Assembly (NCBI RefSeq): GCF_026151205.1
Contig: NC_087075.1
Location: 12,076,303 to 12,140,302 of the forward strand
DNA from: Bolinopsis microptera
Lineage: Eukaryota; Ctenophora; Tentaculata; Lobata; Bolinopsidae
Direction of reading: 5' to 3'
Length of the DNA stretch: 64,000 nt
Below the pieces are notes generated by a model, which was not told the DNA's origin, did no database searches, and saw only the letters and a program-made list of their open reading frames with translations. Positions within the stretch are counted from its first letter, which is position 1; each line of letters opens with the position of its first letter. Position numbers and translations under genes: made by a program. Shown piece after piece: positions 22,031 to 31,460 of the stretch.

Positions 22031-24595
22031 CTAGTGCATTCTTGAAGTGAATCCTCTCCAGCTTCTCCAAAAACGAGTATTTATATTCTTGTACAGTTCA
22101 CTGTAGAAAATGGGGTTAAGAATGCTGTTGATGGGTAGAACAACCAGAGCTAGCACTTCAAACAGTAGGGGAGAAGGACTATCACTAACTATTTGGAAGT
22201 ACACAGCAGCCCCGATAAAAGACAACCAACTTGCTAGCTGTGTTCCTATCATCAGAGAAACCTTCAGAGCTAATGAGGGGGCTGCAGCGTTCTGTCTGTT
22301 CATCCCACCTCCAATGTCTCCCACTTCACGTTGAGAAACTAAATGCTTTCTAACTATGATGAGGTAAGTGAGAGTAACTATGACCAGAAGTAGCGATACT
22401 ATAATAAGGTAGGAGAGTTTATAGATGAAGTAGGATTCTTGTTCTTTAAAGACGTTGTGGACACACAGACGGGTGTTTCCATAATATCCGATCTCTATGA
22501 TATCAAATATGTTGTCTTTACTGGTGATGGTGTTGAGGTCCCTGACTGTTGTGTACAGATCAGTTTTGTTAGAGTAATATCTTTTATGTATTTGGTCTAA
22601 CCTGGTCATGTTTACATAGCTAGAGCTGATGAAGGGATTATCTAGAAAGTTTTTAAAGAACACGTCTGTACGGAAGATGTTTTGTATGGCAACCAAAGGA
22701 AGGATGGGAATCAATGCGTTGATCACATTTATGGCAATAAGTATTGCAGATGTTATAAATATTGTTTTAAGTTTGGTTTGATGATGTACTCTGACACAAT
22801 TAATACACCTGACTACACTCATAAGGGCTATTGCACTGAGGGATCCATGTGAAGCTATTGAGAATGTCAGTCCAAGTGCCTGGCAGAAGATACTTGATCT
22901 CCAACTTTCATCTTGAAAACAGTAGTTGCCATTCGCACGAAGAACCAGGGCTGCGACCACAATACCACAGTTATACAGACCCATACTACCATCAAAGAAA
23001 AGAACCTGGAGACACAACAATCTGTCGACTTTGCCGGCTGATGTGGAAGGGTTGCTGTTGAAACATCTGATCCCCCCTCTAAAGTTCAGTGCTATTGCTG
23101 AGACTCCTGCAATAGCTGTGAAAGCAAGCAGAAAGTAAGAACTGAGGAGGAGATTGGATAACCCATCTGAGTTACAGGGATCACATTCGTCACGCCCGTT
23201 GGAGCAATGTTTGATATTATCACAAGTTTTATCAGGAGTCACCCACTCTGTACTCTCAGAGGTATTGAGGGAGCAATAGAAACGACCTGGACATTCTGCC
23301 TCATCCGCACCGTTGGAACAATCTAATTCTCCGTCACATAGTTTTGATAATTGGTAGGTTTCATCATAGTATTTGGGCATACAAGTGAAATCAATCTGCT
23401 CGACTATACCCATACTTGTTAACACGATTCTGTCGCAAAACTTAGCCCATTTTTCATCATCAAAGTCAGGAGTCTCAGAGCAGTTTGTTTTACAATAGCT
23501 GGAAATATCATCATTATCATTGAAGAGGTGTATGATAGTAAAGTTCAGGCATCGGTTGATAGGGTTGATGAGACGGTTTTCATTATCCGAAATTGCAGAG
23601 CAGTCAACAGACTCAACATTACGAAAGGTGCATGAATAGTTTAACTCTGAAAAGATGTGTTTTCTGTCACAATATTCTCTTTGTGACAAGCAAATACTAG
23701 AGGAGTTTAGGATAGGACATTCTACTTCCACAAAACCCTCGCATAAACACTCATCAGCGCCATCAAGACAATCATTCTTACCATCACACAACTGTGGAAA
23801 GGTAACACATCCAGTGCGTTTTGGACAGAAGAAAACTTCTTTACTGGTACAGCCACATTCGTCTGTTAGGCAATCAGAAATTGCGTCGCAGTAACGGTTG
23901 TCGTTATCGAGTTTGCAGAACCAGGGTACTTCAGAGATTTCTATTATCCACGAAGGAGCAATTTCTTCTCTGAGCACAAGATCCATGGCGCTAACCGGGA
24001 ATTGACACACACCTTCCGTTATATTTGCATTACGACTAGTATTAATAACATTGAGTGGACGAGAGAAGTTTCCAGATTTGATAAAGATTTTGTGGGTTGG
24101 TTGGCACTTTCCTTTGGACTCTTCATTTAGGGTTGGAATTACCAGATGATAATCATTTAAATTAACGATGTTAGGAATAGTAAGTTCGTCAGGAGAAGAT
24201 TCGTCAGGAGAAGATTCGTCAGGAGAAAGTTCGTCAGGAGAAGGTTCGTCAGGAGAAGGTTCGTCAGGAGAAGGTTCGTCAGGAGAAGGTTCGTCAGGAG
24301 AAGGTTCGTCAGGAGAAGGTTTGTCAGGAGAAGGTTCGTCAGGAGAAGGTTCGTCGGGAGAAGGTTCGTCAGGAGAAGGTTTGTCAGGAGAAGGTTCGTC
24401 AGGAGAAGGTTCGTCAGGAGAAGGTTCGTCAGGAGAAGGTTCGTCAGGAGAAGGTTCGTCAGGAGAAGGTTCGTCAGGAGAAGGTTCGTCAGGAGAAGGT
24501 TCGTCAGGAGAAGGTTTGTCAGGAAGGGAAGGCATACCAGGGTTGATAAGACGAAACAAGGTGAATGAGATCAGTGGTATCAATCGTTTGAACAT
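22031..24595 (-). CDS. LDLa-repeat ectodomain GPCR (GRL101-like), 854 aa
   Basis: Single-exon, 854 residues. A hydrophobic signal sequence (about 1-20) is followed by some 22 copies of a DEPSP pentapeptide (about 26-136), an acidic Pro/Ser stalk likely to be extended and O-glycosylated. A Cys-rich ectodomain to about 485 follows. It contains at least three LDL-receptor class A-like modules, recognisable from CDGKNDCLDGADE, CDGELDCSNGADE and HCSNGRDEC, with several N-glycosylation sites. Seven TM helices occupy about 488-840. The third helix ends SVVRC instead of DRY, and TM7 has ILNPIFY. The arrangement matches leucine-rich/LDLa receptors such as snail GRL101, but no leucine-rich repeats are visible. 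Role: plasma-membrane receptor whose LDLa modules probably bind Ca2+ and a protein or lipoprotein ligand. It converges on the secreted lectin gene. The start is supported by the signal peptide and by conservation with the left copy. Confidence 0.9.
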   Translation of the reverse strand: MFKRLIPLISFTLFRLINPGMPSLPDKPSPDEPSPDEPSPDEPSPDEPSPDEPSPDEPSPDEPSPDEPSPDKPSPDEPSPDEPSPDEPSPDKPSPDEPSPDEPSPDEPSPDEPSPDEPSPDELSPDESSPDESSPDELTIPNIVNLNDYHLVIPTLNEESKGKCQPTHKIFIKSGNFSRPLNVINTSRNANITEGVCQFPVSAMDLVLREEIAPSWIIEISEVPWFCKLDNDNRYCDAISDCLTDECGCTSKEVFFCPKRTGCVTFPQLCDGKNDCLDGADECLCEGFVEVECPILNSSSICLSQREYCDRKHIFSELNYSCTFRNVESVDCSAISDNENRLINPINRCLNFTIIHLFNDNDDISSYCKTNCSETPDFDDEKWAKFCDRIVLTSMGIVEQIDFTCMPKYYDETYQLSKLCDGELDCSNGADEAECPGRFYCSLNTSESTEWVTPDKTCDNIKHCSNGRDECDPCNSDGLSNLLLSSYFLLAFTAIAGVSAIALNFRGGIRCFNSNPSTSAGKVDRLLCLQVLFFDGSMGLYNCGIVVAALVLRANGNYCFQDESWRSSIFCQALGLTFSIASHGSLSAIALMSVVRCINCVRVHHQTKLKTIFITSAILIAINVINALIPILPLVAIQNIFRTDVFFKNFLDNPFISSSYVNMTRLDQIHKRYYSNKTDLYTTVRDLNTITSKDNIFDIIEIGYYGNTRLCVHNVFKEQESYFIYKLSYLIIVSLLLVIVTLTYLIIVRKHLVSQREVGDIGGGMNRQNAAAPSLALKVSLMIGTQLASWLSFIGAAVYFQIVSDSPSPLLFEVLALVVLPINSILNPIFYSELYKNINTRFWRSWRGFTSRMH
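24180..24520 (-). repeat. 15-bp coding minisatellite encoding DEPSP repeats
   Basis: About 22 units of 15 bp (plus-strand unit TCGTCAGGAGAAGGT) lie in perfect register inside the receptor gene. Unit variants (TTG for TCG, GGG for AGG, GAT or AGT for GGT) are non-randomly placed, and the outermost units nearest the ectodomain are the most diverged. The opposite-strand open frame is an artefact. Confidence 0.93.
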
Positions 24596-24821
24596 CGCCT
24601 CATCTGTCTACTGAATAGTTACAGTTTTTATCAAATAAAGATTATTTGTTAAACTTAAGTTTAACCATCTGAACAACGATTTTTGCAGAGTGCAGAGTAA
24701 ACAAAATGAGACAATAATTTAAGTCCAAATATTTTAATCGATGGTAAAGTAATCGTTTTGCTGCGAAAAGTTTAGTCATCAAATTAATGAAGAAAATATA
24801 AATATATGCTATGCGATAATT

Positions 24822-25685
24822 ATGTCATGAAATGTTTTTTCCAAGCTCAAATTCAGCGAACATATTCGAAAATGAGCAACTGAAGAAGAAGACAGGTGTT
24901 GCATGTACACTTTATTGCACAACGGTCGTTACTGAAGCTACCAATGACCTATCCATCACGAGTTAACAAATTATTTAATACGGGTAAAAAACACTTGGGG
25001 CTGAATAATGAGCTGTATTGCTGTAAAAGAGAATATTTTTAATTTTAAGGAAAATAGGGCAGCTGTTGCACGTACAGTTTATTGCACAATTTTATTTGAG
25101 TTACCAATGACATATTCAATATAAGTTAGTTTTAAAAACACTTTGCAGTACATTATACTACAAACGAAACGCATGCTAATAATCACAGCTGTTATTGTAA
25201 GCGATCACTATTCAATGTGCATTTAATTTAATGGTCGTATTACAATTGAAGGGCTATAAGTGCGGTGCATTATTCTCGAACTTTACTCATCTGGGTTGAC
25301 TTACATAAAGATACAAAAACGCATTTGATAGGAATGTATGTCAGTTAAACATTTAGTATTATAACATTGAGGAGCAGTTCATTGGACTTGGAGGGTTGAA
25401 CAAGGATCTGATGGAAATATAATATGTACTAATTAGTGATTATTACTTTATACCACCGTCCACAAACTACCTGACTCTTCAACGCCTATAACACGTGGAA
25501 CAAAATAATCCCATGATAACTCTCACATGCTTCTAAGTAAGTAAGTAGTCTTGCACTGATATGATCGGTGCTTTGTGAATATCATTATTATCTAACTCTC
25601 CAGTCTGGTGAGCTGTTATATTTTGTGAAGTACAGCGGTTGTGAGGGTTGGGAGGGTATCGTCTTCAAGTCTCAGCGTGTGACAT
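24822..25685. other. intergenic, with a weak direct repeat
   Basis: No gene recognised. Two related segments near 24893-24970 and 25059-25125 share TTGCAYGTACASTTTATTGC and ACCAATGACMTAT, about 165 bp apart, indicating an old local duplication. Confidence 0.5.
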
Positions 25686-25866
25686 AACTGTGGGGAATAT
25701 GGTGTTATATAGAGTAAAACTGTGGGGAATATGGTGTTATATAGAGTAAAACTGTGGGGAATATGGTGTTATATAGAGTAAAACTGTGGGGAATATGGTG
25801 TTATATAGAGTAAAACTGTAGGGAATATGGTGTTATATAGAGTTAAATGTGGAGAATATGGTGTTA
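25686..25866. repeat. 32-bp minisatellite, about 5.5 copies
   Basis: Units begin at 25686, 25718, 25750, 25782 and 25814 with the core ACTGTGGGGAATATGG. A sixth, diverged unit trails into the dispersed repeat that follows. Confidence 0.9.
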
Positions 25867-25871
25867 TTATT

Positions 25872-26010
25872 TGGATAACTTTGTCACACTCATAATACGA
25901 TACCTCTTTTCTACTGTGAGGTGTGCTCAAAACCCTTTTAACTCATTATGTGATGGTTATTCTATCGATTGCTTCCCTAAAATGTGCTGTTTTGAATGGT
26001 CGCCTAACAC
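25872..26010. repeat. dispersed repeat shared with 43268-43410
   Basis: From GATAACTTTGTCACACTCAT to GTTTTGAATGGTCG this segment is recognisably homologous to 43268-43410 in the same orientation (for example GTGAGGTGT, AACTCATTAT and CCCTAAAAT at matching spacing). It starts with the complement of TGTGACAAAGT, the motif that seeds the repeat field at 43.6-45.1 kb. Confidence 0.75.
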
Positions 26011-26437
26011 TTTTTAAGCCTTAAATGAACGATAGATTTCATTTGGGAACAGTTATTTGATTTGTTCTTTCTCGTGGAAGGAAGAACCTGAACATTTGTC
26101 TAGAACTTTACAATCCCCCTCGCCTCAAGGATCACGTGAGGCGATCAGAAAACAAGACGATTTCGACGAATCATATGATTAATCAAATGTAGAAGATTCG
26201 CATGATTTTGAGGAGTCACATGACTGATCATTATCATGGCACAAATGAGAAACACACTCGTCAGGTTGGAATAGTATGTTGCATAGGAGCACAAGTAGCA
26301 GAAACCGACAGGTGTGCCAAACACCCCAACGATCACTTGAAATTATGTGAGCATAACCATACCCCTGCTCCCATGGTTGAGTTACTGGGCCGCGTTCAGC
26401 CTGTCATTCCGCCGAATCTCTATGTTTATGAACATAA

Positions 26438-26529
26438 GGGGTCGTTCACATATTACGTAATCATTTTTTGGAACATTTTTACCCCCCCCCCCCCCCCCTC
26501 AGCTGATTTCGTAATATGTGAACGACCCC
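26438..26529. mobile_element. 92-bp MITE, PIF/Harbinger-like
   Basis: Inverted ends begin GGGGTCGTTCACATATTACG on both sides. They flank a short interior with a run of about 15 C residues and are bordered by TAA at 26435-26437 and 26530-26532. A 3-bp TWA target duplication with a G-rich terminus is typical of PIF/Harbinger elements. A related end occurs at 47609. Confidence 0.75.
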
Positions 26530-27337
26530 TAATAGCCTGAGGTCCCCAGGTAAATGGTTGAGAAGAAGGAGCTCGTCAACTCTCTGAATAGGAAAGCAGA
26601 AAACCAACAGTTGTCCTCTGCCCAGAATATTCTGATGGAGACTCTATTTCCATCAACTCCGGATCTGAACATCCTTCTGCCGAAACTGGAGTCCCTTACC
26701 TGAGTACTACTAGCCAAATATACTAAAGCCAACGCTTCCGGATCATCTATAACCACTCTGAAACCCTTGCTGACTTCGAAGTTCGAGCCAGATATCCGAT
26801 CGGTTCCTAAATTTTTAAATTTTATTACTATCACAAAACAGGATTCCGTGATTAGTTGGGCGCAATTTTTGTATCCGATTAGGCAGTTTTTTATTGGTTT
26901 TGATTCGTCATCTTCTCATGACCCATGGTAGCTGGATCTAAAAGTAAATTGGGAACGATTGTCCGGCTGCCGAAATTTCTAGCTAATACCATATAAATGC
27001 AAAAAAAATCAATGTTACTGTTAGCTAATACCATTTACTTTCTATTATTATAATAAAATTAAAAGGATATTATAGAATACTGTAGGATAGAAGTTATAAA
27101 TATAATTAGCACCAAGAAATACGCAGAAAGAAATGTTCCCATTTTTGTGACCAAACATAAAAATTTCACATGTTTATTAATTGTCCTTTATAATGATCAA
27201 TAAGCAAATATAAAGAGACAGAAAATATTAAAAATTGAGAATAAAGAACAATTCTAAGATCTAATTATCAATGTTTTTAACCGATATAATAACGATTAAA
27301 CATAGTTAAATTGTCTCTAAATAATGGGTTTTTTTAA
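26530..27337. other. intergenic, no confident gene
   Basis: A 49-codon plus-strand frame from 26554 (MVEKKELVNSLNRK...) could form a short coiled coil, and an overlapping minus-strand frame of about 100 codons exists. Neither matches anything I recognise. The last 250 bp before 27338 are probably the 3' UTR of the minus-strand gene, with a possible AATAAA near 27172. Confidence 0.4.
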
Positions 27338-30199
27338 TTAATCCTCGTAGGTCATGCTGTCGATCGAACCAGTCAGATGGGTTCTGACATAGTAAAAGTC
27401 CTCGTATGCCTGGTTGACTTTCAGTTTCAGGATATCTTTTGTACTGTATGAAACTCCACACGCCTTCACTCCTTTCAGTACTTGATTACCTCCCAAAATT
27501 TCCACCTTCACTGTTGTTCCACAGTCCATTTCTAAAGGCACCGTCCTAAAGGGATCTTCTCCCGAGGCTTCAGTCTCCTGACCACTTCCAACTTTGTAAG
27601 TGACTTTGACACTTTCTGGTTTCTCACCGTCCGCCCAGAAGAACTCAATGTCATCCAGAGCACAGATCTGTCTGAGATTGATCTCAAACCAGCCATTCTC
27701 ACCAGCGTCCCACAAGGTGGAATTTGAAGCATCCACCAGGCTATCTGGATCTGAACTACCAACACTTGCTGAAACTGGCTTACCCTTTGACACGTCATCA
27801 AGAATATCGTAGGAAATTCCAATGAGATTGATGGTTCGGATGCCGAAGTAGTTCTTCCCGCTCCACGGATCTTTCTTTCCTTTTCTCAAGTCCATCTTTA
27901 TTTTGGTAGTCTTCATGTCCCATCCATTGAGATAACTCCAATGGTTGAACCAACCCTCTACTCGCTCATCTTCGTGTGTCTTCACCAGAACGTAGTCACC
28001 ATCTTCACCCATAGCATAGATGTCGTACTCTGCTGGCTTTGACCAACCCCACCATTGGAACTTTATTTCCTGTATTGTGGAAGGCTTCTCAAGATCAATT
28101 TCAAAATCAGCAGTTTCCTGTTTGCAATAGGCAGTGTTGCCATGTTTATCTGTCATCGCACGACTACTGGTTCCAAAGCATTCTGAAGTGACAATCTTTT
28201 CACTAGCAATATCAGACGACTTGTTTTCTTTTTCCCGCTGCGATAAAACAACTGGTAGCAGTGCATTTTGCACTGTTTCTTTATTTAGATTTGGTTCCTT
28301 TATTGCCTTTTCAAGATCAACCCACACCGCAAAGTTATAAGGGCATTCGGTTGTGGCATCTTCTAATATTTCAAATCGATCTTCAGGATTCACCAGCTTA
28401 CTTGCGATTCTCAATTTTTCAGAGAGCCTATAACCAGCCAGGTTCTTTTGAGCTTCATTCATAACACGGAAGTAGTATGCTTGTCTCATCCAAGTATACT
28501 GGATTCCCCAATGTGAATTTGACGATCCCCACCCAGAGACATCGTTACCCAGCACCCAGTTTCCACCTCTGTACCATATGTAAGCGCAGTGACCAGGCTG
28601 TCCCACTGGGACGGCAGCTACTCCATAAGCATGACACATTCCTGCAGCGAACTTTGATATAGCACCACAGACACCCCCAATCTCATGCATTGATTTGAGG
28701 GATACTGGGAGGTAGTAGTAATACGGCGAACCAGCGTGGACTGATGTTCCGTCATCGTTTTTTAGTTTGTATGACATCATTCTGTGGGTAGCGCCCCCTA
28801 TTTTAGATGGGTTATCATAACCTTCGGGAGTGTTTTCCCGAGCCCAAATGTGCTCTTCTTCTGTTTGCCAGGATCCTACTACATACCTGAGATGCCAGGC
28901 TGTTCCTTCAAAGAATGGTGAGAACAGCACATCTTCTTCACTCCATCTCATGTAGGTCTGGTACCTTGCCTTCCAGTCGATCGTGTTTCTTCCGACAGCC
29001 ATGGAGGCTACTGGTGTTGAATGTGTGATTGCCGTAGCAACAGCAAGTCGAAGTCTCAGTGGTTCATCTTTGATAGCAGGATCTAGCTGGATCAGGTCTC
29101 CTAGTATTTTCAGAGCCTTTCGGTATTTATTACTTTGAATATCCCCCGACGTCATGAACATTTCTAATGCTTCCCTGTTTGTTAGAATCCAATTCAGCGT
29201 CTCATCACTAAAGTCAAGAAACCCTGCTTTGTCTTGTATCTGTTTCATGAGCCACCATTGAAGGACATCCAGCGATCCCTCAGTCGAATTAGCATACGTT
29301 TTGACCTCCTGAAGGTTTTTCCCAGCGACCTTGTTAACAATTCCTTCTTTCAATGCGTCAACTTTTAATTTAAACTCTTTCATTCCCGTATATTGGATAG
29401 CTTTATCTGTTCCTGGTAGAATAAGTGTGTTCCACTTGAAGCCGTTATTACCGCCCCAGAATATAATGTCTTTCGCTGTTGAAATCTCTCTTCGATAAGG
29501 AAAGGTCGCTGAGAGAGCTTTCCCATTGAAATATATTTTGTAAAAGTTGTCCATTAAAACTATTTTCATGACGAAATCTTCGTAGGATTTTAAGCTTGGC
29601 AGTTCACACCTTACCTCTGACCCCCAGCCACCAAGTTTAGAGTTCAACACTGTTTTCCGCCAGTTTGGTCTAGGGTTGAGGTGGAACAGAATGTTGCCAC
29701 TGTCATCCAAAATGTTGGCACTAAACCAGGATGTATCTGCAGAGTAAGTTCCGTGGACCTCTATAAAATCACCTGGTTCCAAGACCTTGCCTAAACTGTA
29801 CTTGATGTTGATAGCGGGATTTTCTACTGTACCTTCTTCTTGTCCACCTTGTTCATCTGTTCGTTCTGCTAACTGTACCAGATCTGTTTCATCCTGGTAC
29901 AGAAAGGTCTCTGATTCTTCTTCCGAATGTCCAATGTTCATCCAATCATCATCGTACGTCTCTTCAGTGTCTTCCGATGCCCTTCTAAGTCTCTCCAAGT
30001 AGTTCTCAGAGTCTTCCTTGATGGGATCTGTTGGTAATACATTCTCGTGCTTAAAGTGATGTTCCTGATGGTTGTACTCCTCCATTGATTCATTTTCCCA
30101 AGCGTCGTCGTAATCATCCCGGTAGGTAACGTCGTCGTCAAAGGCTGCTTCAACACAACAGCCTGCTAACATTGCAGTAAGCAGGGCTAGCCGGATCAT
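27338..30199 (-). CDS. secreted galectin / transglutaminase-like / discoidin protein, 953 aa
   Basis: Single-exon. A signal peptide (1-18) and a strongly acidic region (19-125) precede the folded domains. The galectin-like domain spans about 128-262 with every canonical sugar-contact residue: His173, Asn175, Arg177, Asn186, Trp192, Glu195 and Arg197. A helical linker follows. The transglutaminase-like core spans about 385-580 with GGVCGAIS (Cys511), PGHCAY (His537) and GNDVSGW (Asp553), a plausible Cys-His-Asp triad. Two F5/8-type-C (discoidin-like) beta-sandwiches span about 668-796 and 800-918. Such folds act as cysteine proteases, deamidases or crosslinking acyl transferases. The sugar-binding modules would place this one on glycans outside the cell. 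It is not a classical animal transglutaminase or cytosolic PNGase, both of which have different flanking domains. The start is set by the signal peptide. Reaction and substrate are unknown. Confidence 0.85.
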   Translation of the reverse strand: MIRLALLTAMLAGCCVEAAFDDDVTYRDDYDDAWENESMEEYNHQEHHFKHENVLPTDPIKEDSENYLERLRRASEDTEETYDDDWMNIGHSEEESETFLYQDETDLVQLAERTDEQGGQEEGTVENPAINIKYSLGKVLEPGDFIEVHGTYSADTSWFSANILDDSGNILFHLNPRPNWRKTVLNSKLGGWGSEVRCELPSLKSYEDFVMKIVLMDNFYKIYFNGKALSATFPYRREISTAKDIIFWGGNNGFKWNTLILPGTDKAIQYTGMKEFKLKVDALKEGIVNKVAGKNLQEVKTYANSTEGSLDVLQWWLMKQIQDKAGFLDFSDETLNWILTNREALEMFMTSGDIQSNKYRKALKILGDLIQLDPAIKDEPLRLRLAVATAITHSTPVASMAVGRNTIDWKARYQTYMRWSEEDVLFSPFFEGTAWHLRYVVGSWQTEEEHIWARENTPEGYDNPSKIGGATHRMMSYKLKNDDGTSVHAGSPYYYYLPVSLKSMHEIGGVCGAISKFAAGMCHAYGVAAVPVGQPGHCAYIWYRGGNWVLGNDVSGWGSSNSHWGIQYTWMRQAYYFRVMNEAQKNLAGYRLSEKLRIASKLVNPEDRFEILEDATTECPYNFAVWVDLEKAIKEPNLNKETVQNALLPVVLSQREKENKSSDIASEKIVTSECFGTSSRAMTDKHGNTAYCKQETADFEIDLEKPSTIQEIKFQWWGWSKPAEYDIYAMGEDGDYVLVKTHEDERVEGWFNHWSYLNGWDMKTTKIKMDLRKGKKDPWSGKNYFGIRTINLIGISYDILDDVSKGKPVSASVGSSDPDSLVDASNSTLWDAGENGWFEINLRQICALDDIEFFWADGEKPESVKVTYKVGSGQETEASGEDPFRTVPLEMDCGTTVKVEILGGNQVLKGVKACGVSYSTKDILKLKVNQAYEDFYYVRTHLTGSIDSMTYED

Positions 30200-30766
30200 C
30201 TTCTCAAATTATGTGAAGAAGGCAAACGAAGTCCACAGTAAATTGTTAAAAAATAAACCAAGTTCAAATATTGTTAACTATACTTATAGTATCAACAAAA
30301 GCAGCTGAAGATAATAAAACAAGTTATTAGCGCTATACAATTTAAAGAAAGCGCTTTGTTCGTTTGTAAAGTAAAGTGACAATGGAAAAGTTTGTACGGA
30401 CCTTTTGGTTGATATTGGTCAGACTTTATGTCTTTAACTTCCATAGTTCAGTTATATAAAGGTATAGCTAAAATAATAATGACTCACAAAGAAAGTCACA
30501 AAAAAGCGTGTCTTTATACCTTGGTTATAACTCAAACAGGGGGTTAACAAGTGAGAAATATATTGTGAACTTGGGGACATCAAGCTTTGTGTTTAAAAAC
30601 ACAATGAAGATATGTCGGAGAAAGGGTCTCCATAAATGCTACCAAACAAATAGCTTGTTCAATTTTTAAACATATCACTTTTAATGTTTAACATGTTTTA
30701 TTTGGGGGTCATCCACACCACATTTAACTCATTAATTGGTCACTGGACGAAAATTCAATTGAATGT
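30200..30766. other. putative 5' flank of the galectin/transglutaminase-like gene
   Basis: AT-rich sequence upstream of the minus-strand start codon. No open frame, clear TATA box or transposon end was recognised. Confidence 0.4.
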
Positions 30767-30963
30767 CACCACGACCACGGTCCACGACCACGGTCCACGA
30801 CCACGGTCCACGACCACGGTCCACGACCACTGTCCACGACCACTGTCCACGACCACGGTCCACGACCACGGTCCACGACCACGGTCCACGACCACGGTCC
30901 ACGACCACGGTCCACGACCACGGTCCACTACCACGGTCCACTACCACGGTCCACGACCACGGT

Positions 30964-30966
<3 letters not shown>
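30767..30966. repeat. 13-bp minisatellite (GGTCCACGACCAC)
   Basis: About 15 copies of a 13-bp unit. Variants are ACTGTCC for ACGGTCC (two adjacent units) and CCACTACC for CCACGACC (two adjacent units). Because 13 is not a multiple of 3, all frames cycle through the same peptides, so the open frames here are not genes. Confidence 0.93.
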
Positions 30967-31018
<52 letters not shown>

Positions 31019-31019
31019 T

Positions 31020-31051
<32 letters not shown>

Positions 31052-31153
31052 AACCACGACCACGACCACAACCACGACCACGACCACAACCACGACCACG
31101 ACCACAACCACAACCACAACCACAACCACAACCACGACCACGACCACGACGAC
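30967..31153. repeat. 6-bp satellite (CACGAC / CACAAC)
   Basis: About 31 hexamers directly continue the 13-bp array, and the hexamer CCACGA is a sub-sequence of its unit. CACAAC variants form clusters in the distal half. The long poly-Thr, Pro-Arg and poly-Val frames are repeat artefacts. No match to a telomere repeat. Confidence 0.93.
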
Positions 31154-31460
31154 TTGAGCCTCGTTAAGATCTATCGATACTTGATAAAGTAAATTTGTTG
31201 TAAACAAACAACAAATTTAATTTGATCCTTCTTTCACTTCACGTGACACACTAATAGCCATATAAATAGAGACAATAAAACAAGTATTAACTATCGTGTT
31301 GCAAAAGAAAAACGAAAAATATTCGCCATACATAATCCGATATTATTATTTAAACACAATACATGTCTCATAAAATGTGGCATAAAATATTATTAATTAA
31401 AATCATTATAAATATAGTTTTATTCATAATATTAATAATTATGAATAATTATTAATTTCC

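Larger units (their letters stand above)
17148..24821. repeat. tandem segmental duplication, right copy (intact genes)
   Basis: About 7.7 kb, beginning ACTCGTCATATT and ending ATGCGATAATT at 24821. The excess over the left copy is explained by a 717-bp transposon at 17360, about 0.65 kb of lectin sequence deleted from the left copy, and a roughly 1-kb TIR element at 20435. Both genes in this copy are uninterrupted. Confidence 0.9.

Noticed and set aside
24168-24614. Plus-strand Ser-Gly-Glu repeat frame of 148 codons
   Set aside because: Antisense shadow of the 15-bp stalk repeat inside the intact receptor gene.
26529-26834. 101-codon minus-strand frame next to the MITE
   Set aside because: It runs into the MITE terminus, overlaps another frame on the opposite strand and matches no family.
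30684-31207. Long Thr-rich, Pro-Arg and poly-Val open frames
   Set aside because: They exist only because the 13-bp and 6-bp repeats contain no stop codons in several frames. No start context, domain or flanking coding sequence supports them.
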